From Microbacterium sp. AK009 (lineage in GTDB: Bacteria; Actinomycetota; Actinomycetes; Actinomycetales; Microbacteriaceae), in contig NZ_JACCCG010000001.1 of the NCBI RefSeq assembly GCF_013410955.1, positions 186,001 through 250,000 on the forward strand: a DNA stretch of 64,000 nt, in the 5' to 3' direction. This document shows positions 40,170-57,179 of the stretch, one piece after another (position 1 is the first letter of the stretch; the number at the start of each line of letters is the position of its first letter). A model generated the notes under the pieces. That model saw only the letters and a program-made list of their open reading frames with translations, made no database searches and was not told the DNA's origin. The position numbers and the translations under genes were made by a program.

Positions 40170-40347
40170 TCCTGTCACGCGAGGCCATCGGCCCGCGCAC
40201 AGTCGATGTGGATGGGACGATGATGTCGCAACGCCCGAGCAGTGGGGCCCGTGCCGCCGCTGCATGTTCGCCGTCGCCCTCTTCCGCGCGCTCACCCCGT
40301 GAGCGGCAGCTGCCGCTCATGCGTTGCATCCAAGGAAGGACACAGCA

Positions 40348-41676
40348 ATGAACACACGCGCGCTCGGCGGGCTCGTTCTCGCCTCTGGGCTCGTCGTCTC
40401 GTTGGCGGCGTGCGCCCCGGCGGGGGGCGGTGAGTCCGGCGACCAGGAGCTGGTCATCTGGGACACCGGCATCCTCGGCAGGACTCTCGAAAGCGGCGAG
40501 GCCGACCTCGAGAACTCCTTCATCGATCAGATGGCCGCCGAGTTCGAGGAGCAGAACCCCGGGGTGACCGTCACCGTCGTCCAGCAGGGTGGCGACATCT
40601 CCGCCAACTCCGCGCAGTTCCAGGCGGCCTCGATCGCCGGAGACGGCCCGGACATCCGCATCCAGTACGCCGGCGGCCCGACCATCTCCTTCGCGGAGTT
40701 CTTCGAGGACCTCGAGCCCTACCTGACCCCAGAGATCATCGACTCCATGGCGGGCTTCAACGTCAATCGCGCCGACTTCGATCCCGAGGGCGCCATCCTC
40801 GGCATGCCCTACGGAGCGGGCAACCTCTTCACGGTGTTCGCGAACAACGCCATGCTCGAGGAGGCCGGGCTCGACCCCGCCGACCCGCCCACCTCGTGGG
40901 AGGAGCTGATGGCCAACGGCGAGCAGATCGTCGAGAACACCGACTACAACGCCTTCTGGATGGCCAACCTCGAGGGGTACGTCGGTGCCTGGATCATCAG
41001 CGCGCTGGTCGGGGGCGAACTCGGAGAGACCGCCTTCACCCAGATGTACGCCGGCGACATCCCCGTCGACGACCCGGCGATGGTGAAGGCCTACGAGGCT
41101 TTCGCCGAGCTCGGAGCGTCGGGCCTTGCCAATCCCGACGCCGGGCAGGTCTCCAACGGCGAGTCGACGGCAGGATTCGTCGGCGGTGAGGGCGCCTACT
41201 ACATCGTCGGCAGCTGGGAGAACAACAACATGGTCGACGCGTTCGGTGAGGACGTCAGCGTGTTCTTCATCCCCATGTTCGAGGACGCGCCGTATCCGAA
41301 CATGGCGGCGGGCGGCCCGGAGATCTCGATCTCGATGACGAACTACTCCGATCAGAAGGAGCTCGCGGGCGAGTTCCTGCAGTTCCTCGCCGAGCCTGCG
41401 AACCAGGACCGGTTCGTCGAGCTGTACCAGACGCAGGCGTCCAACCACGAGGACGCCGACGCCTCGCTGATCGAGAACCCGCTGCTGCAGCAGGAGTTCG
41501 AGCAGCTCCAGGAAGCCACCGACGGCGTCGTCTTCGCCTTCGACTCGGTGATGCCGCAGGCCACGATCGACCTCTTCTACCGCGTGAACGCCGGCGTGTT
41601 CCTCGGCTCCATCACGCCCGAGGACGCCGTACGCCAGCTGGCGGACTCGTACGCCACGGAGATCGCCAACCAGTGA
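40348..41676 (+). CDS. Carbohydrate ABC transporter substrate-binding lipoprotein
   Basis: 442 residues from ATG 40348, with AAGGAAGGA upstream. The signal peptide ends in the lipobox VSLAAC. The mature protein is an extracellular solute-binding protein of the family-1 (MalE-like) type: ELVIWDTG, FEEQNPGVTVTVVQQGGD, GMPYGAGNLFTVFANNAMLEEAGL, TTSWEEL-like DPPTSWEELMANGEQI, and GEGAYYIVGSWENNN. It would bind an oligosaccharide or sugar outside the membrane. It is first in the importer operon; the ATPase is not encoded here and is probably a shared MsiK-type protein. Confidence 0.93.
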   Translation: MNTRALGGLVLASGLVVSLAACAPAGGGESGDQELVIWDTGILGRTLESGEADLENSFIDQMAAEFEEQNPGVTVTVVQQGGDISANSAQFQAASIAGDGPDIRIQYAGGPTISFAEFFEDLEPYLTPEIIDSMAGFNVNRADFDPEGAILGMPYGAGNLFTVFANNAMLEEAGLDPADPPTSWEELMANGEQIVENTDYNAFWMANLEGYVGAWIISALVGGELGETAFTQMYAGDIPVDDPAMVKAYEAFAELGASGLANPDAGQVSNGESTAGFVGGEGAYYIVGSWENNNMVDAFGEDVSVFFIPMFEDAPYPNMAAGGPEISISMTNYSDQKELAGEFLQFLAEPANQDRFVELYQTQASNHEDADASLIENPLLQQEFEQLQEATDGVVFAFDSVMPQATIDLFYRVNAGVFLGSITPEDAVRQLADSYATEIANQ

Positions 41677-42626
41677 CTTCCGCCTTCGAAGGCTCGCTGA
41701 TGGGCGCCTCGGACGAGGCGCCCATCATCGAAGCCACCGCCCAGAAGCACCGCCGGCCCGGGGGCCTGCGCCGGCGCGACCGCCTCGTGGGACTCGCCTC
41801 GGTGCTCCCCGCCTTCCTGGTCGTGGTCGGCTTCATGGCCTTCCCGGTCGCCTTCGCCGTCTTCATCTCCTTCACCCGGACCAACGGACTCACCTTCGAG
41901 TGGAACGGGTTCGCGAACTACACCGCCCTGCTCACCGACCCGGTCGTGCACCAGGTCTTCCTGAACAACCTGAAGTTCCTCATCTCGGTGCCGCTGGTCA
42001 TCTTCGTCGCGCTCATCGTCTCGGTGCTGCTGTTCGAGCGCGTGCGGGGGTGGCGGTTCTTCCGGCTGATCTTCTTCCTGCCGAACGTGCTGTCCGTGGC
42101 GGTCATCGGCATCATGTTCCGCAACGCCTTCGGGTACTACGGCGGTGTCAATCAGGCGCTGGCGCTGTTCGGCCTGGAGCCGGTGCAGTTCTTCACCGAC
42201 GGCACGCTGGCGATCTCCGTCATCATCCTCGCGCTCGTCTGGTCGGGCTTCGGCTACCAGTCGCTCCTGCTGCTGGCGGGGCTCACCTCGATCAACCCGG
42301 CCGTGTTCGAGGCGGCCGCCATCGACGGGGCGGGGTGGTGGAAGCGGCTGTGGTACATCACCCTTCCCAACATCCGACGGGTGCTCGGCTTCGTCTTCAT
42401 CATCAACGTGCTCTACACCTTCACGTCGCTGTTCGGCTTCGTCTTCGTCATGACCGCGGGCGGGCCGGGGTTCGAGACCACCACGATCGACTACCTCGTG
42501 TACCTCCGCGCCTTCTCCAGCAGCAACCTCGGATCCGGTGCGGCGCTCGCCGTGGTGCTGTTCCTCTTCATCGGCATCCTCACCCTGATCCAGAACCGCG
42601 TGTTCCGACTGCAGGAGGAGGACTGA
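41673..42626 (+). CDS. Carbohydrate ABC transporter permease 1 (MalF-type)
   Basis: 317 residues from GTG 41673, overlapping the binding-protein stop. Six membrane helices start at VGLASVLPAFLVVVGFMAF. The coupling EAA loop is INPAVFEAAAIDGAGWWKRLWYITLPNIRRVL. It pairs with the next permease to form the membrane channel for the 40348 binding protein. The stop overlaps the next start (TGATG). Confidence 0.93.
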   Translation: MTSAFEGSLMGASDEAPIIEATAQKHRRPGGLRRRDRLVGLASVLPAFLVVVGFMAFPVAFAVFISFTRTNGLTFEWNGFANYTALLTDPVVHQVFLNNLKFLISVPLVIFVALIVSVLLFERVRGWRFFRLIFFLPNVLSVAVIGIMFRNAFGYYGGVNQALALFGLEPVQFFTDGTLAISVIILALVWSGFGYQSLLLLAGLTSINPAVFEAAAIDGAGWWKRLWYITLPNIRRVLGFVFIINVLYTFTSLFGFVFVMTAGGPGFETTTIDYLVYLRAFSSSNLGSGAALAVVLFLFIGILTLIQNRVFRLQEED

Positions 42627-43468
42627 TGACCGACGTGGTGAGTTCCCGTCTCAGCAGCAGGCGCACGAGGTGGCCGATCTTCATCGCCCTGTGCCTGGTG
42701 GCGGTCTCGATCCTCTACCCGCTGTGGTTCGTGGTGATCACCTCGCTCCGGCCCAACGCCGACTATCTGCGCGATCCGTTCGGCCTTCCGGGGGAGTGGA
42801 CCCTTTCGAACTACGCCACCCTGGCCAATTCCTACGGCCTCGGTCAGGCCTTCCTGAACAGCATGTTCGTCACGACCGTCTCGGTGGTGATCGTGCTCAT
42901 CCTGGCCACGATCGCCGGGCATGCGCTGGCGAAGCTCCCGGTGCCGGGAGCGAAGTACATCACCGCGACCTTCGTGTCGGTGATGCTCATCCCCGGCCCG
43001 GTGCTCATCATTCCGATCTACCTGCTCCTCGCCCGTCTGGGGCTCGGAGGGTACGCCGGGCTGATCCTCGTCTACGTCGCCACGGGGCTGCCCTTCGCCA
43101 CGTTCTTCCTGACGCTGACCTTCCGCGGCATACCCGACGAAGTGATGGAGGCGGCGCGCATCGACGGGGCAGGGCTCTTCCGCACCCTGTGGTCGATCGT
43201 GCTGCCCATGGGTTCCAGCGGCATCGCCACCCTCGCGGTGCTGCAGTTCCTCGGCGTGTGGAACGAGCTGATCTTCGCGATCATCCTGATCAGAGACCAG
43301 TCGATGTGGCTGCTCACCCCCACCCTGGCGACGATCGGTGAGAGGTTCGTCACCGACCAGCCGCTGGTGTCGGCGGGGCTGTTCGTCACGGCATCGGTGC
43401 CCCTGCTCCTGCTGGCCTTCGCGTCGCGCTACATCATGCAGGGTCTGCAGGTGGGTGTCAGTCGGTGA
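42626..43468 (+). CDS. Carbohydrate ABC transporter permease 2 (MalG-type)
   Basis: 280 residues from ATG 42626. Six helices begin [28 protein letters not shown]. The EAA loop reads [27 protein letters not shown]. It is the second half of the importer channel. The 3' end overlaps the convergent ThuA gene by 11 bp. No transporter ATPase follows. Confidence 0.93.
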   Translation: MTDVVSSRLSSRRTRWPIFIALCLVAVSILYPLWFVVITSLRPNADYLRDPFGLPGEWTLSNYATLANSYGLGQAFLNSMFVTTVSVVIVLILATIAGHALAKLPVPGAKYITATFVSVMLIPGPVLIIPIYLLLARLGLGGYAGLILVYVATGLPFATFFLTLTFRGIPDEVMEAARIDGAGLFRTLWSIVLPMGSSGIATLAVLQFLGVWNELIFAIILIRDQSMWLLTPTLATIGERFVTDQPLVSAGLFVTASVPLLLLAFASRYIMQGLQVGVSR

Positions 43469-44192
43469 ACCAGTCTCGGGGCTGATGGGTGGCGTCCAGC
43501 GGCAGCCCCCGGCCGCTCGGCGCCGCCCATCTCACCCCGTTGGCGAGCACGCGCTGGATGTCGGGGTGGTGGTAGACCGGGTACTCCTGGTCGCCGGGGG
43601 AGAAGTAGAAGACCCGCCCCGCCCCGCGGGTCCAGGTCGCTCCGGAGCGGAACACCTCGCCGCCGGAGAAGGCCGAGAGGAAGATCAGCTCCTCCGGGAC
43701 CGGGATGTCGAAGAACTCCCCGTACATCTCCTGCTCGCCGATGACGAGGGGGTCGGGGATGCCCTGGGCGATCGGATGCCGCGGAGCGACCGTCCACACC
43801 ACCTCGCGCTCTCCGTCGTTGCGCCACCGAAGCGAGCACGTCGTCCCCATCAGGCGGCGGAAGATCTTCGAGTAGTGCCCGGAGTGCAGGACGATGAGTC
43901 CCATCCCTCCGAGGACCGCGTGGTGGACGCGGTCGACGACGGCGTCATCGACGCCCGGATGGTCCTCGTGACCCCACCACAGCATCACGTCGGTGGATTC
44001 GACGACCTCGACGGGAAGACCGTGCTCGGGCTGCTCCATCGTCGCGGTGGTCACCTCGACGTCGGCGCCGAGGTGAGCGCGCAGGCCTGCGGCGATCGCT
44101 CCGTGAATGCCCTCGGGGTACAGCTCGGCCGGCCGGGTGCCCGCCCGGCGCTCATGCCGGTTCTCGTTCCACACCGTCACGCGGATCGTCAC
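43458..44192 (-). CDS. ThuA-like trehalose/sugar utilisation protein
   Basis: 244 residues from GTG 44192, overlapping the oxidoreductase stop; AAAGAGGTGA is upstream. The class-I glutaminase-amidotransferase-like fold is shown by [52 protein letters not shown] and [32 protein letters not shown]. ThuA-type proteins accompany disaccharide catabolic genes and act with a Gfo/Idh partner (ThuB). Here the partner is directly upstream. The reaction may be handling of 3-keto sugars; this is an inference. Confidence 0.85.
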   Translation of the reverse strand: MTIRVTVWNENRHERRAGTRPAELYPEGIHGAIAAGLRAHLGADVEVTTATMEQPEHGLPVEVVESTDVMLWWGHEDHPGVDDAVVDRVHHAVLGGMGLIVLHSGHYSKIFRRLMGTTCSLRWRNDGEREVVWTVAPRHPIAQGIPDPLVIGEQEMYGEFFDIPVPEELIFLSAFSGGEVFRSGATWTRGAGRVFYFSPGDQEYPVYHHPDIQRVLANGVRWAAPSGRGLPLDATHQPRDWFTD

Positions 44193-45280
44193 AGCGTCAC
44201 CTCTTTCCCTTCGGCGGCCGACCGGTAGCAGGCATCGATGATCTCGGTGCGGTGGAGGGCGAACTCGCCGTGGTGGCCGGTCCAGTCGCCGGAGCGGACC
44301 ACGTCGACGAACTCGGTGATGACGAGGCTGTGCTCGCCTCCGGCGACGGTGACGTCCGGGCGGAGCGTGACGGGCGCGCCGGCTTCGTGGCGGTACACCC
44401 ACAGCGTGTCCTGCGGCTTGTACCGGGGGACGAACAGGCGAAGGCCGCCGTCGATGCCGAGGAGCTCGATGGAGATGTCCTCATCGTCGGCCGTGTGGCC
44501 GGCCCAGCTGATCTCCAGTGCGACGCTGGCACCGTTCTCCAGGCGCAGCAGGGCCGAGACGAGGTCTTCGACCTCGAAGCGTCCGGACCCCGCCATCTGC
44601 TCGCGGTTGTCCATCGCCCCGTACCCGGCGCGGCCCAGCTCGCCGTGGGCCACGGCGCTCACAGCGACCACCCGGGGCTCCCCGATCAGGTAGAGGAGGG
44701 AATCGATGACGTGAGGGCCGAGGTCGATCAGGGCCCCGCCCCCGGCGAGGTCGCGCGAGGTGAACCACGAGGTGAGGCCCGGGATGCCCGAGCGCCGCTT
44801 CCACGAGGCGCGGGCGTGGTAGATCGGCCCGACCCCGGTCTCCTCGAGATAGCGGTGGGCCCACTGCACATCAGCGCGGCGGCGATGGTTGAACGCCACC
44901 TCGAGAACCCGGTCGTTCTCTGTGGCGGCGGCCACCATGGCGCGGGCCGCAGCTGCCGTGATCGCCAGCGGCTTCTCGCAGAACACGTGCTTGCCTGAGC
45001 GGAGCGCAGCGATGGAGATCACGTCGTGCAGCGCATTGGGTGTGGCGACGCTCACGACGTCGATGTCGTCCCGGGCGACGATCGACTCCCAGTCGGGGTA
45101 GACATCCTCGACGCCCCAGGCGGCGGAGAGCGCCGCCAGCCGGTCGGCTTCTTTGCCGGCGACGGCCACGACCTCCACGCCGGGGATCGCGCGGTACGCC
45201 TCGCCGGCGGTGGTCCCGGCGTATCCGGTGCCGACGATCCCGACTCGCAGGGGCGCGGGAGGCTGGGGGGAAGAGATCAC
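44189..45280 (-). CDS. Gfo/Idh/MocA family oxidoreductase
   Basis: 363 residues from GTG 45280, chosen because GGAGG sits five nt upstream; an ATG at 45322 would include promoter DNA. The Rossmann motif [21 protein letters not shown] is N-terminal, then [30 protein letters not shown] with the EKP signature and [15 protein letters not shown], holding the catalytic His. It uses NAD(P) to oxidise or reduce a sugar. It is coupled to ThuA. The substrate is unknown. Confidence 0.9.
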   Translation of the reverse strand: MISSPQPPAPLRVGIVGTGYAGTTAGEAYRAIPGVEVVAVAGKEADRLAALSAAWGVEDVYPDWESIVARDDIDVVSVATPNALHDVISIAALRSGKHVFCEKPLAITAAAARAMVAAATENDRVLEVAFNHRRRADVQWAHRYLEETGVGPIYHARASWKRRSGIPGLTSWFTSRDLAGGGALIDLGPHVIDSLLYLIGEPRVVAVSAVAHGELGRAGYGAMDNREQMAGSGRFEVEDLVSALLRLENGASVALEISWAGHTADDEDISIELLGIDGGLRLFVPRYKPQDTLWVYRHEAGAPVTLRPDVTVAGGEHSLVITEFVDVVRSGDWTGHHGEFALHRTEIIDACYRSAAEGKEVTL

Positions 45281-45302
45281 GTGTCCTCCATCGATAGGTC
45301 GA

Positions 45303-45315
45303 TTGATCGTATCAA
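45303..45315. promoter_or_regulatory. Palindrome upstream of the Gfo/Idh gene
   Basis: TTGAT-CGT-ATCAA, 5-3-5 inverted repeat, 23 bp before the GTG at 45280. It shares the GATnnnATC core with the palindrome at 45365, so one regulator could control both directions. Confidence 0.5.
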
Positions 45316-45344
45316 AGCGCATCCTCGGCGCTTAGCCGGTTCTC

Positions 45345-45379
45345 TTGACGGGGGAAGCCTCGCTTTAGATATGATCTAA
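45345..45379 (+). promoter_or_regulatory. Promoter and palindromic operator of the glycosidase operon
   Basis: TTGACG (45345-45350) is a -35 candidate. GATATG (spacing 17) or TATGAT at 45370-45375 (spacing 19) is the -10. The -10 lies inside the palindrome TTAGAT-ATG-ATCTAA (45365-45379), a likely repressor site for a GntR- or IclR-type protein. Confidence 0.6.
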
Positions 45380-45402
45380 GAACTCCCGCCACCCTGAGGA
45401 CG

Positions 45403-47391
45403 ATGATGACCCCAGATATACCGGCCGCCGCGTCGTCGGCCGATGCCGTGCCCGGCGACCACGGTGCCGACCTCCGCCTGAACGGTGGCACGATCGCGCG
45501 GCTGGACCCCGGGCAGGTGGTCGCCGACCGCGAAGGGCTCACTCGCGACTGGTCGACGCTGCGGATCGGATCGGGAGGGGTCTGGGAGATGCGACTCGCG
45601 CTGCGCAATGACGGCGCCGAGCCGATCACCGTGACGCGCATGGATGCCTGCGCTCTCACCCTCCGCGGTCCCGCAGCAGGCGCAGCCGTGCACTGGCGGA
45701 CCAGCTGGTACCGGTCGGCCTGGGGGGATGAGTTCCGACCCCGCCACGGCACCACTCGTCACGACCTTTTCCTCGATGTGCGATCAGGTCGATCCTCGCA
45801 CGGCGCCGCGCCGTGGCTCGGCATCGAGCGGGAAGACGACGCCGCCGCCCTCATCATCACTCCCGCGTGGAGCGGCAACTGGCACATCACCGCACTGTCG
45901 GGCGGGGTCGTCACCGCGGGGATCTCGCCGTGGCAGCTGTCGGTGACCCTTCAGCCCGGCGAGCGCCTCACCGCGCCGTCGGTCGTCGTCGCCGCCGCCG
46001 CGGATCTGGATGCCGCGGCCGTGGAACTGCAACGCGCCGTGCGCGATCACTGGCTCGCGCGCTCGCCATTCGCCGACACCGTCCCCACCGAGTGGAATCA
46101 CTGGTGGCCCTACGAGGACGTCGAGGTCACCGAAGAGGTCATCGCCCGGAACGCGGCGGTGGCAGCCGAGGTCGGCCTGGAGGTCGCGACCGTCGACGCC
46201 GGGTGGTTCGGTGCGTCGGACGCGGGCAGCGACTGGCAGGAGCAGCGCGGGGACTGGACGGATGTCAACGCCGAGCGCTTCCCGTCGGGCCTCACCGCGC
46301 TGGGCGACGCCGTCCGGGCGGAGGGCGTGCTCCCGGGCATCTGGATCGAGGCCGAGGCGGTCGGCCGCAGTGCGCGGCTGAGGAGGGAGCACCCCGACCT
46401 CCTCGCGCTCGCCGACGAGTCCCGCGCGCCGGATCCGTCCTACCGGCGCATGACGGTGTCGCTCGATCCCGAGGACGCGGGGTTCCTGGGGTACGTCTGC
46501 CTCGGCTCGCCCGCCGGCCGCGCCCACGTCCGCGCCGCTGTCGGCGATCTCGTCGAGCGGCTCGGGGCGCGGTGGATCAAGCTGGACTTCAACATCGACC
46601 CCGATGCGGGGTGCACCCGCACCGACCACGGCCATGGGGCCGGCGACGGCCTGTTCCGCCACTACGAGGGTCTCTATCGGGTCCTCGACGAGGTGCGCGA
46701 GCGCTATCCCGAGGTCTTCCTCGAAGCGTGCTCCTCGGGGGGCCTCCGCATCGACCTGGGTCTCGCGCGTCACGTGCACGCCTTCTTCCTCAGCGACCCC
46801 GATTACACCGAGCACCACCTCGAGGTGCTCCACGGCGCCTCGCGCCTGCTGCCGCCGCTGGGCATCTTGCACTGGTCGCAGTCGCAGTGGCGGGGCGACT
46901 ATCCGCCGCAGCAGCGGGAGTGGGCGTCCGTCGGCACGGCGGAGTTCGCCTCGATGCTGCGCGCAGCGATGCTCCATCGCTTCGGAGTGAGCCTGCGTCT
47001 GACCGACCTCGCGCCCCCACTCCGCGGCGTGCTGCGGGAACATGTGCGGCTCTTCCGCGAGGAGATCGCACCCCTCGTGCGCGACGGCGTGCTCCGGCCC
47101 CTCTCGCCGTCGCCCGAACGCGGCGGGATCGGAGAGCGCGCGCCGGCGTTCCAGCTGTCGTCCGATCGCGAGGACCGCCACGTCGTCGCCGCCTTCGTGC
47201 TCTCGGGCGGGCGCCCGCCCGCGCGCGTACGACTGAGCGCCCTTCACGCCGACGCGCGCTATCAGGTGACCGACCTCGCCACGGGCGAGGTGCGGCCGGC
47301 CGACGGTCGCGAGCTCCTCGACGTCGGAGTCGCGCTGTCCACCTCCGGCGACCCGACATCGTGGCTGCTCGCCATCGCGCCGGCATCCTGA
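45403..47391 (+). CDS. Alpha-galactosidase, glycoside hydrolase family 36
   Basis: 662 residues from ATG 45403 (a second ATG is the next codon), with GAGGA upstream. The beta-sandwich N-terminal domain is followed by the barrel. WNHWWPYEDVEVTEEVIARNA is early, RWIKLDFNID holds the nucleophile Asp395, and EACSSGGLRIDLGL holds the acid/base Asp451. These are the clan GH-D hallmarks. It releases terminal alpha-galactose from oligosaccharides. There is no signal peptide, so it acts on imported substrates in the cytoplasm. It is first in a run of four glycosidase-type genes. Confidence 0.92.
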   Translation: MMTPDIPAAASSADAVPGDHGADLRLNGGTIARLDPGQVVADREGLTRDWSTLRIGSGGVWEMRLALRNDGAEPITVTRMDACALTLRGPAAGAAVHWRTSWYRSAWGDEFRPRHGTTRHDLFLDVRSGRSSHGAAPWLGIEREDDAAALIITPAWSGNWHITALSGGVVTAGISPWQLSVTLQPGERLTAPSVVVAAAADLDAAAVELQRAVRDHWLARSPFADTVPTEWNHWWPYEDVEVTEEVIARNAAVAAEVGLEVATVDAGWFGASDAGSDWQEQRGDWTDVNAERFPSGLTALGDAVRAEGVLPGIWIEAEAVGRSARLRREHPDLLALADESRAPDPSYRRMTVSLDPEDAGFLGYVCLGSPAGRAHVRAAVGDLVERLGARWIKLDFNIDPDAGCTRTDHGHGAGDGLFRHYEGLYRVLDEVRERYPEVFLEACSSGGLRIDLGLARHVHAFFLSDPDYTEHHLEVLHGASRLLPPLGILHWSQSQWRGDYPPQQREWASVGTAEFASMLRAAMLHRFGVSLRLTDLAPPLRGVLREHVRLFREEIAPLVRDGVLRPLSPSPERGGIGERAPAFQLSSDREDRHVVAAFVLSGGRPPARVRLSALHADARYQVTDLATGEVRPADGRELLDVGVALSTSGDPTSWLLAIAPAS

Positions 47392-47436
47392 CCCCCCTCC
47401 CCCGCCACCGAGCCCCGGACCTTCCAGGAAGTCACC

Positions 47437-54738
<7,302 letters not shown>

Positions 54739-54799
54739 CCGGCCGCGGTCGTGGAGTGGTGCCGGACTACGATTCCCCTAGCGGACGGAGGGGGATCGT

Positions 54800-55600
54800 A
54801 TGGCGGAGGTCGTGGGCGAGGAACCGCGACTCGTCGGCAGCGACCGCGTTCTGGCCGTGCTTGCAGCGCTCGGCTCCCACCCCCGTGGGGCCACCCTCGA
54901 CCAGCTCAGCCACGAGGTGGCCAGCCCCAAGCCGACCGTGCATCGGGCGCTCGCGGCGCTCCGCCGCGCGGGGTTCGCCGAGCAGATCGACCGCGGGGTC
55001 TACGCGATCGGCGACGAGTTCCTGCGCATCGCGTTCCAGACCGCCGCGGAACGGCCGGATGTCGTCCGGGTCAGACCGGTGCTCGACGAACTGACGGCGA
55101 CCTTCGGAGAGACGGCCCACTACGCCGTCCTCGAGGGGGCGGAGGTGGTGTACCGGGCGAAGACCGACCCGCCCGCCGGCGCGGTGCGCCTCACCTCCGT
55201 CGTCGGCGGGCGGAACCCCGCCTACCGCACGGCGGTGGGCAAGCTGCTGCTGAGCAGTCGGGTGCAGAGCGAAGCCGACCTCCGCGCGATCGTCGGGGAG
55301 GGGCCCCTCGACGCCCGGACGCCCCGCACCATCACCGATGTCGGCGCTCTGTGGCGGGAACTGGAGCTCAGCCGAGAGCGGGGCTACGCCGTCGACGACC
55401 AGGAGAACGAGCTCGGCATCACCTGCGTCGCCGTGGCACTTCCGTCGGTCGACGGGGCGGCGCCGGTGGGCGCCGTGAGCGTCAGTGCCCTGGCCTTTCG
55501 CATGCCGCTGGCAGACCTCGTCTCGGCCGTGCCGACGATCCAGGCCATCGTCGCCCGCGGCAGCGGCGCGCGCGCAGTCGAGGGCGAACCCGGTCAGTAG
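54800..55600 (+). CDS. IclR family transcriptional regulator
   Basis: 266 residues from ATG 54800, with GGAGGGGG upstream and TACGAT near 54768. The helix-turn-helix reads VLAVLAALGSHPRGATLDQLSHEVASPKPTVHRALAALRRAGFAE. The effector domain has AHYAVLEGAEVVYRAKTDPP, AYRTAVGKLLLS and GYAVDDQENELGITCVAV. IclR proteins often control sugar and aromatic operons. It ends the glycosidase run and may act on palindromes at 45303 and 45365. Its last 7 bp overlap the convergent SDR gene. Confidence 0.9.
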   Translation: MAEVVGEEPRLVGSDRVLAVLAALGSHPRGATLDQLSHEVASPKPTVHRALAALRRAGFAEQIDRGVYAIGDEFLRIAFQTAAERPDVVRVRPVLDELTATFGETAHYAVLEGAEVVYRAKTDPPAGAVRLTSVVGGRNPAYRTAVGKLLLSSRVQSEADLRAIVGEGPLDARTPRTITDVGALWRELELSRERGYAVDDQENELGITCVAVALPSVDGAAPVGAVSVSALAFRMPLADLVSAVPTIQAIVARGSGARAVEGEPGQ

Positions 55601-56268
55601 ACGGCGCGGCCGCCGCTGATGTCGTAGACGGCGCCGGTCGAGAAGCTCACCCGGTCGGACGCGAGCCAGGCGACGAGCTCGGCGACCTCTCGCGGCTCAC
55701 CGACGCGCTTCATCGGAATGAGGCTGGTGATGTGGGCCAGCACGTCAGGTGCGGTCGTGGCGTTCATCGGTGTGGCGATGACCGCGGGGGCGATGGCGTT
55801 GACCAGGACGCCGGTGGTCGCGAGTTCCTTGCCCGACGACTTCGTCAGGGCGATGACGGCGGCTTTGGACGCCGAGTACGCGGCGAGATTCGGGTTTCCG
55901 TCCTTCCCCGCCATGCTCGCGAAGTTCACCACGCGGCCCCAGCCGCCCGCCACCATCCCGGGGACGAAGGCGCGCATCATCGCCACGACGCCGAGGACGT
56001 TGACCTCGAAGGTCGCGCGCCACGCGTCGAGCCCCGTCTCCACCAGGGGGAGGTTCGGTCCCACGATGCCCGCGGAATTGATGAGGATGTCGATCGTGCC
56101 GACTCGTCGAGCCAGATCGTCGACGGCCGCCGCGTCGGTCACATCCACACGCTCGTCGACATCGCCCGCGCGATCGACCCGGATGACCTCCACGCCGTCG
56201 GCGGTCAGCCGCTCCGCGGTCGCGGCTCCCAGTCCCTGGGCTCCGCCGGTGACGAGGGCCCGCTTCAT
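55594..56268 (-). CDS. Short-chain dehydrogenase, candidate 2-keto-3-deoxy-acid dehydrogenase
   Basis: 224 residues, a short SDR: ALVTGGAQGLGAATAERL, ILINSAGIVGPN, NFASMAGKDGNPN with Ser, AAYSASKAAVIALTKSSGKELA with Tyr/Lys, and GAVYDISGGRAVY at the end. It overlaps the FAH-family gene start (ATGA). This SDR-FAH pair is the arrangement seen in the non-phosphorylative L-fucose/L-rhamnose route, where a keto-deoxy acid is oxidised and then cleaved. The assignment is an inference from the pair. Confidence 0.8.
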   Translation of the reverse strand: MKRALVTGGAQGLGAATAERLTADGVEVIRVDRAGDVDERVDVTDAAAVDDLARRVGTIDILINSAGIVGPNLPLVETGLDAWRATFEVNVLGVVAMMRAFVPGMVAGGWGRVVNFASMAGKDGNPNLAAYSASKAAVIALTKSSGKELATTGVLVNAIAPAVIATPMNATTAPDVLAHITSLIPMKRVGEPREVAELVAWLASDRVSFSTGAVYDISGGRAVY

Positions 56269-57125
56269 CGCGGGCCCACCACGGTCTGCCGCTGCGCGCC
56301 GAGCCGGTCGATCGAGACCTCCATCACGTCGCCCGGGCGCAACCAGAGCGGGGGCGTGTGACCCATGCCCACGCCTGGCGGGGTGCCGGTGTTGATGAGA
56401 TCGCCCGGCTCGAGCACCAGGAACTGGCTGATGTAGTGCACGAGGAAGAGCGGATCGAAGATCATGGTCGCGGTGGATCCGTCCTGGCGACGCGCTCCGT
56501 TGACGTCCAACCGCATGCTGAGACTGCGGACGTCGGGAATCTCATCAGGGGTCACGAGCCACGGCCCAGCGGGGTTGAAGGTCTCAGCCGACTTCCCCTT
56601 CAGCCACTGGCCGCCGCGCTCCATCTGGAACGCCCGCTCGCTGACGTCGTTGACGACGGTGTATCCGGCGATGTGTCGACCGGCGTCCTCGGGGCTCGCG
56701 AGGTAGGCGGCGCGAGCACCGATGACGACGCCGAGTTCGACCTCCCAGTCGAGCTTCTCGCCGCCCCGAGGCATCCGCACATCGTCGTCGGGGCCGACGA
56801 GGGTGTTCGGCGACTTGGTGAAGAGGATGGGCTCGGCGGGAACGGCTTGGCCGGTCTCGGCGGCGTGGTCGGAGAAGTTCAGCCCGACGCAGATGATCTG
56901 ATGCGGGCGCGCGATCGGCGAGCCGAGGCGTTCGCCTCGGCGTCGGTGCACGAGCCCTCGCGTGACGCGGTCGTCCACGACGCTCCGCAGCCGGGCCACG
57001 CCGTCGCCGGCGAAGAACCCCTCGTCGATGTCGGGGGTGACGTCGGAGACGTCGACGTAGTCCTCGTCGCCGACGAAGACCACGGGCTTCTCTGATCCGA
57101 ACGGCCCCAGGCGCGCAATTCTCAT
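56265..57125 (-). CDS. Fumarylacetoacetate hydrolase family protein (sugar diketo-acid hydrolase)
   Basis: 286 residues from ATG 57125. The FAH fold reads IICVGLNFSDHAAETGQAVP, PILFTKSPNTLVGPDDDV, LDWEVELGVVIG (metal Glu), GYTVVNDVSERAFQ, KSAETFNPAGPWLVTPDEI and INTGTPPGVGMG. Members next to keto-deoxy-acid SDRs hydrolyse 2,4-diketo-3-deoxy acids to pyruvate plus a hydroxy acid. TAGACT (plus strand 57132-57137) is six nt before the ATG, so it is predicted leaderless. It is first of a two-gene operon. Confidence 0.87.
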   Translation of the reverse strand: MRIARLGPFGSEKPVVFVGDEDYVDVSDVTPDIDEGFFAGDGVARLRSVVDDRVTRGLVHRRRGERLGSPIARPHQIICVGLNFSDHAAETGQAVPAEPILFTKSPNTLVGPDDDVRMPRGGEKLDWEVELGVVIGARAAYLASPEDAGRHIAGYTVVNDVSERAFQMERGGQWLKGKSAETFNPAGPWLVTPDEIPDVRSLSMRLDVNGARRQDGSTATMIFDPLFLVHYISQFLVLEPGDLINTGTPPGVGMGHTPPLWLRPGDVMEVSIDRLGAQRQTVVGPR

Positions 57126-57162
57126 GGCGCGAGTCTAGGCTTATTCCACTCTGTGAGGAGAA

Positions 57163-57179
57163 ATTCCGGATGTCGGAAT
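57163..57179 (-). terminator. Hairpin after the 57179-58060 SDR gene
   Basis: ATTCCG-gatgt-CGGAAT lies directly at the SDR stop codon. On the minus strand it is followed by TTTCTCC, a weak T-tract. It precedes the FAH gene promoter. Confidence 0.55.

Larger units (their letters stand above)
39978..40347. promoter_or_regulatory. Divergent control region between dehydratase operon and ABC importer
   Basis: This 370-bp gap has no gene. It is AT-richer than its surroundings between 40080 and 40170. It holds two inverted copies of a 16-bp site and candidate promoters for both directions. AAGGAAGGA (40332-40340) is the ribosome-binding site of the importer gene. Nothing else is seen. Confidence 0.7.
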
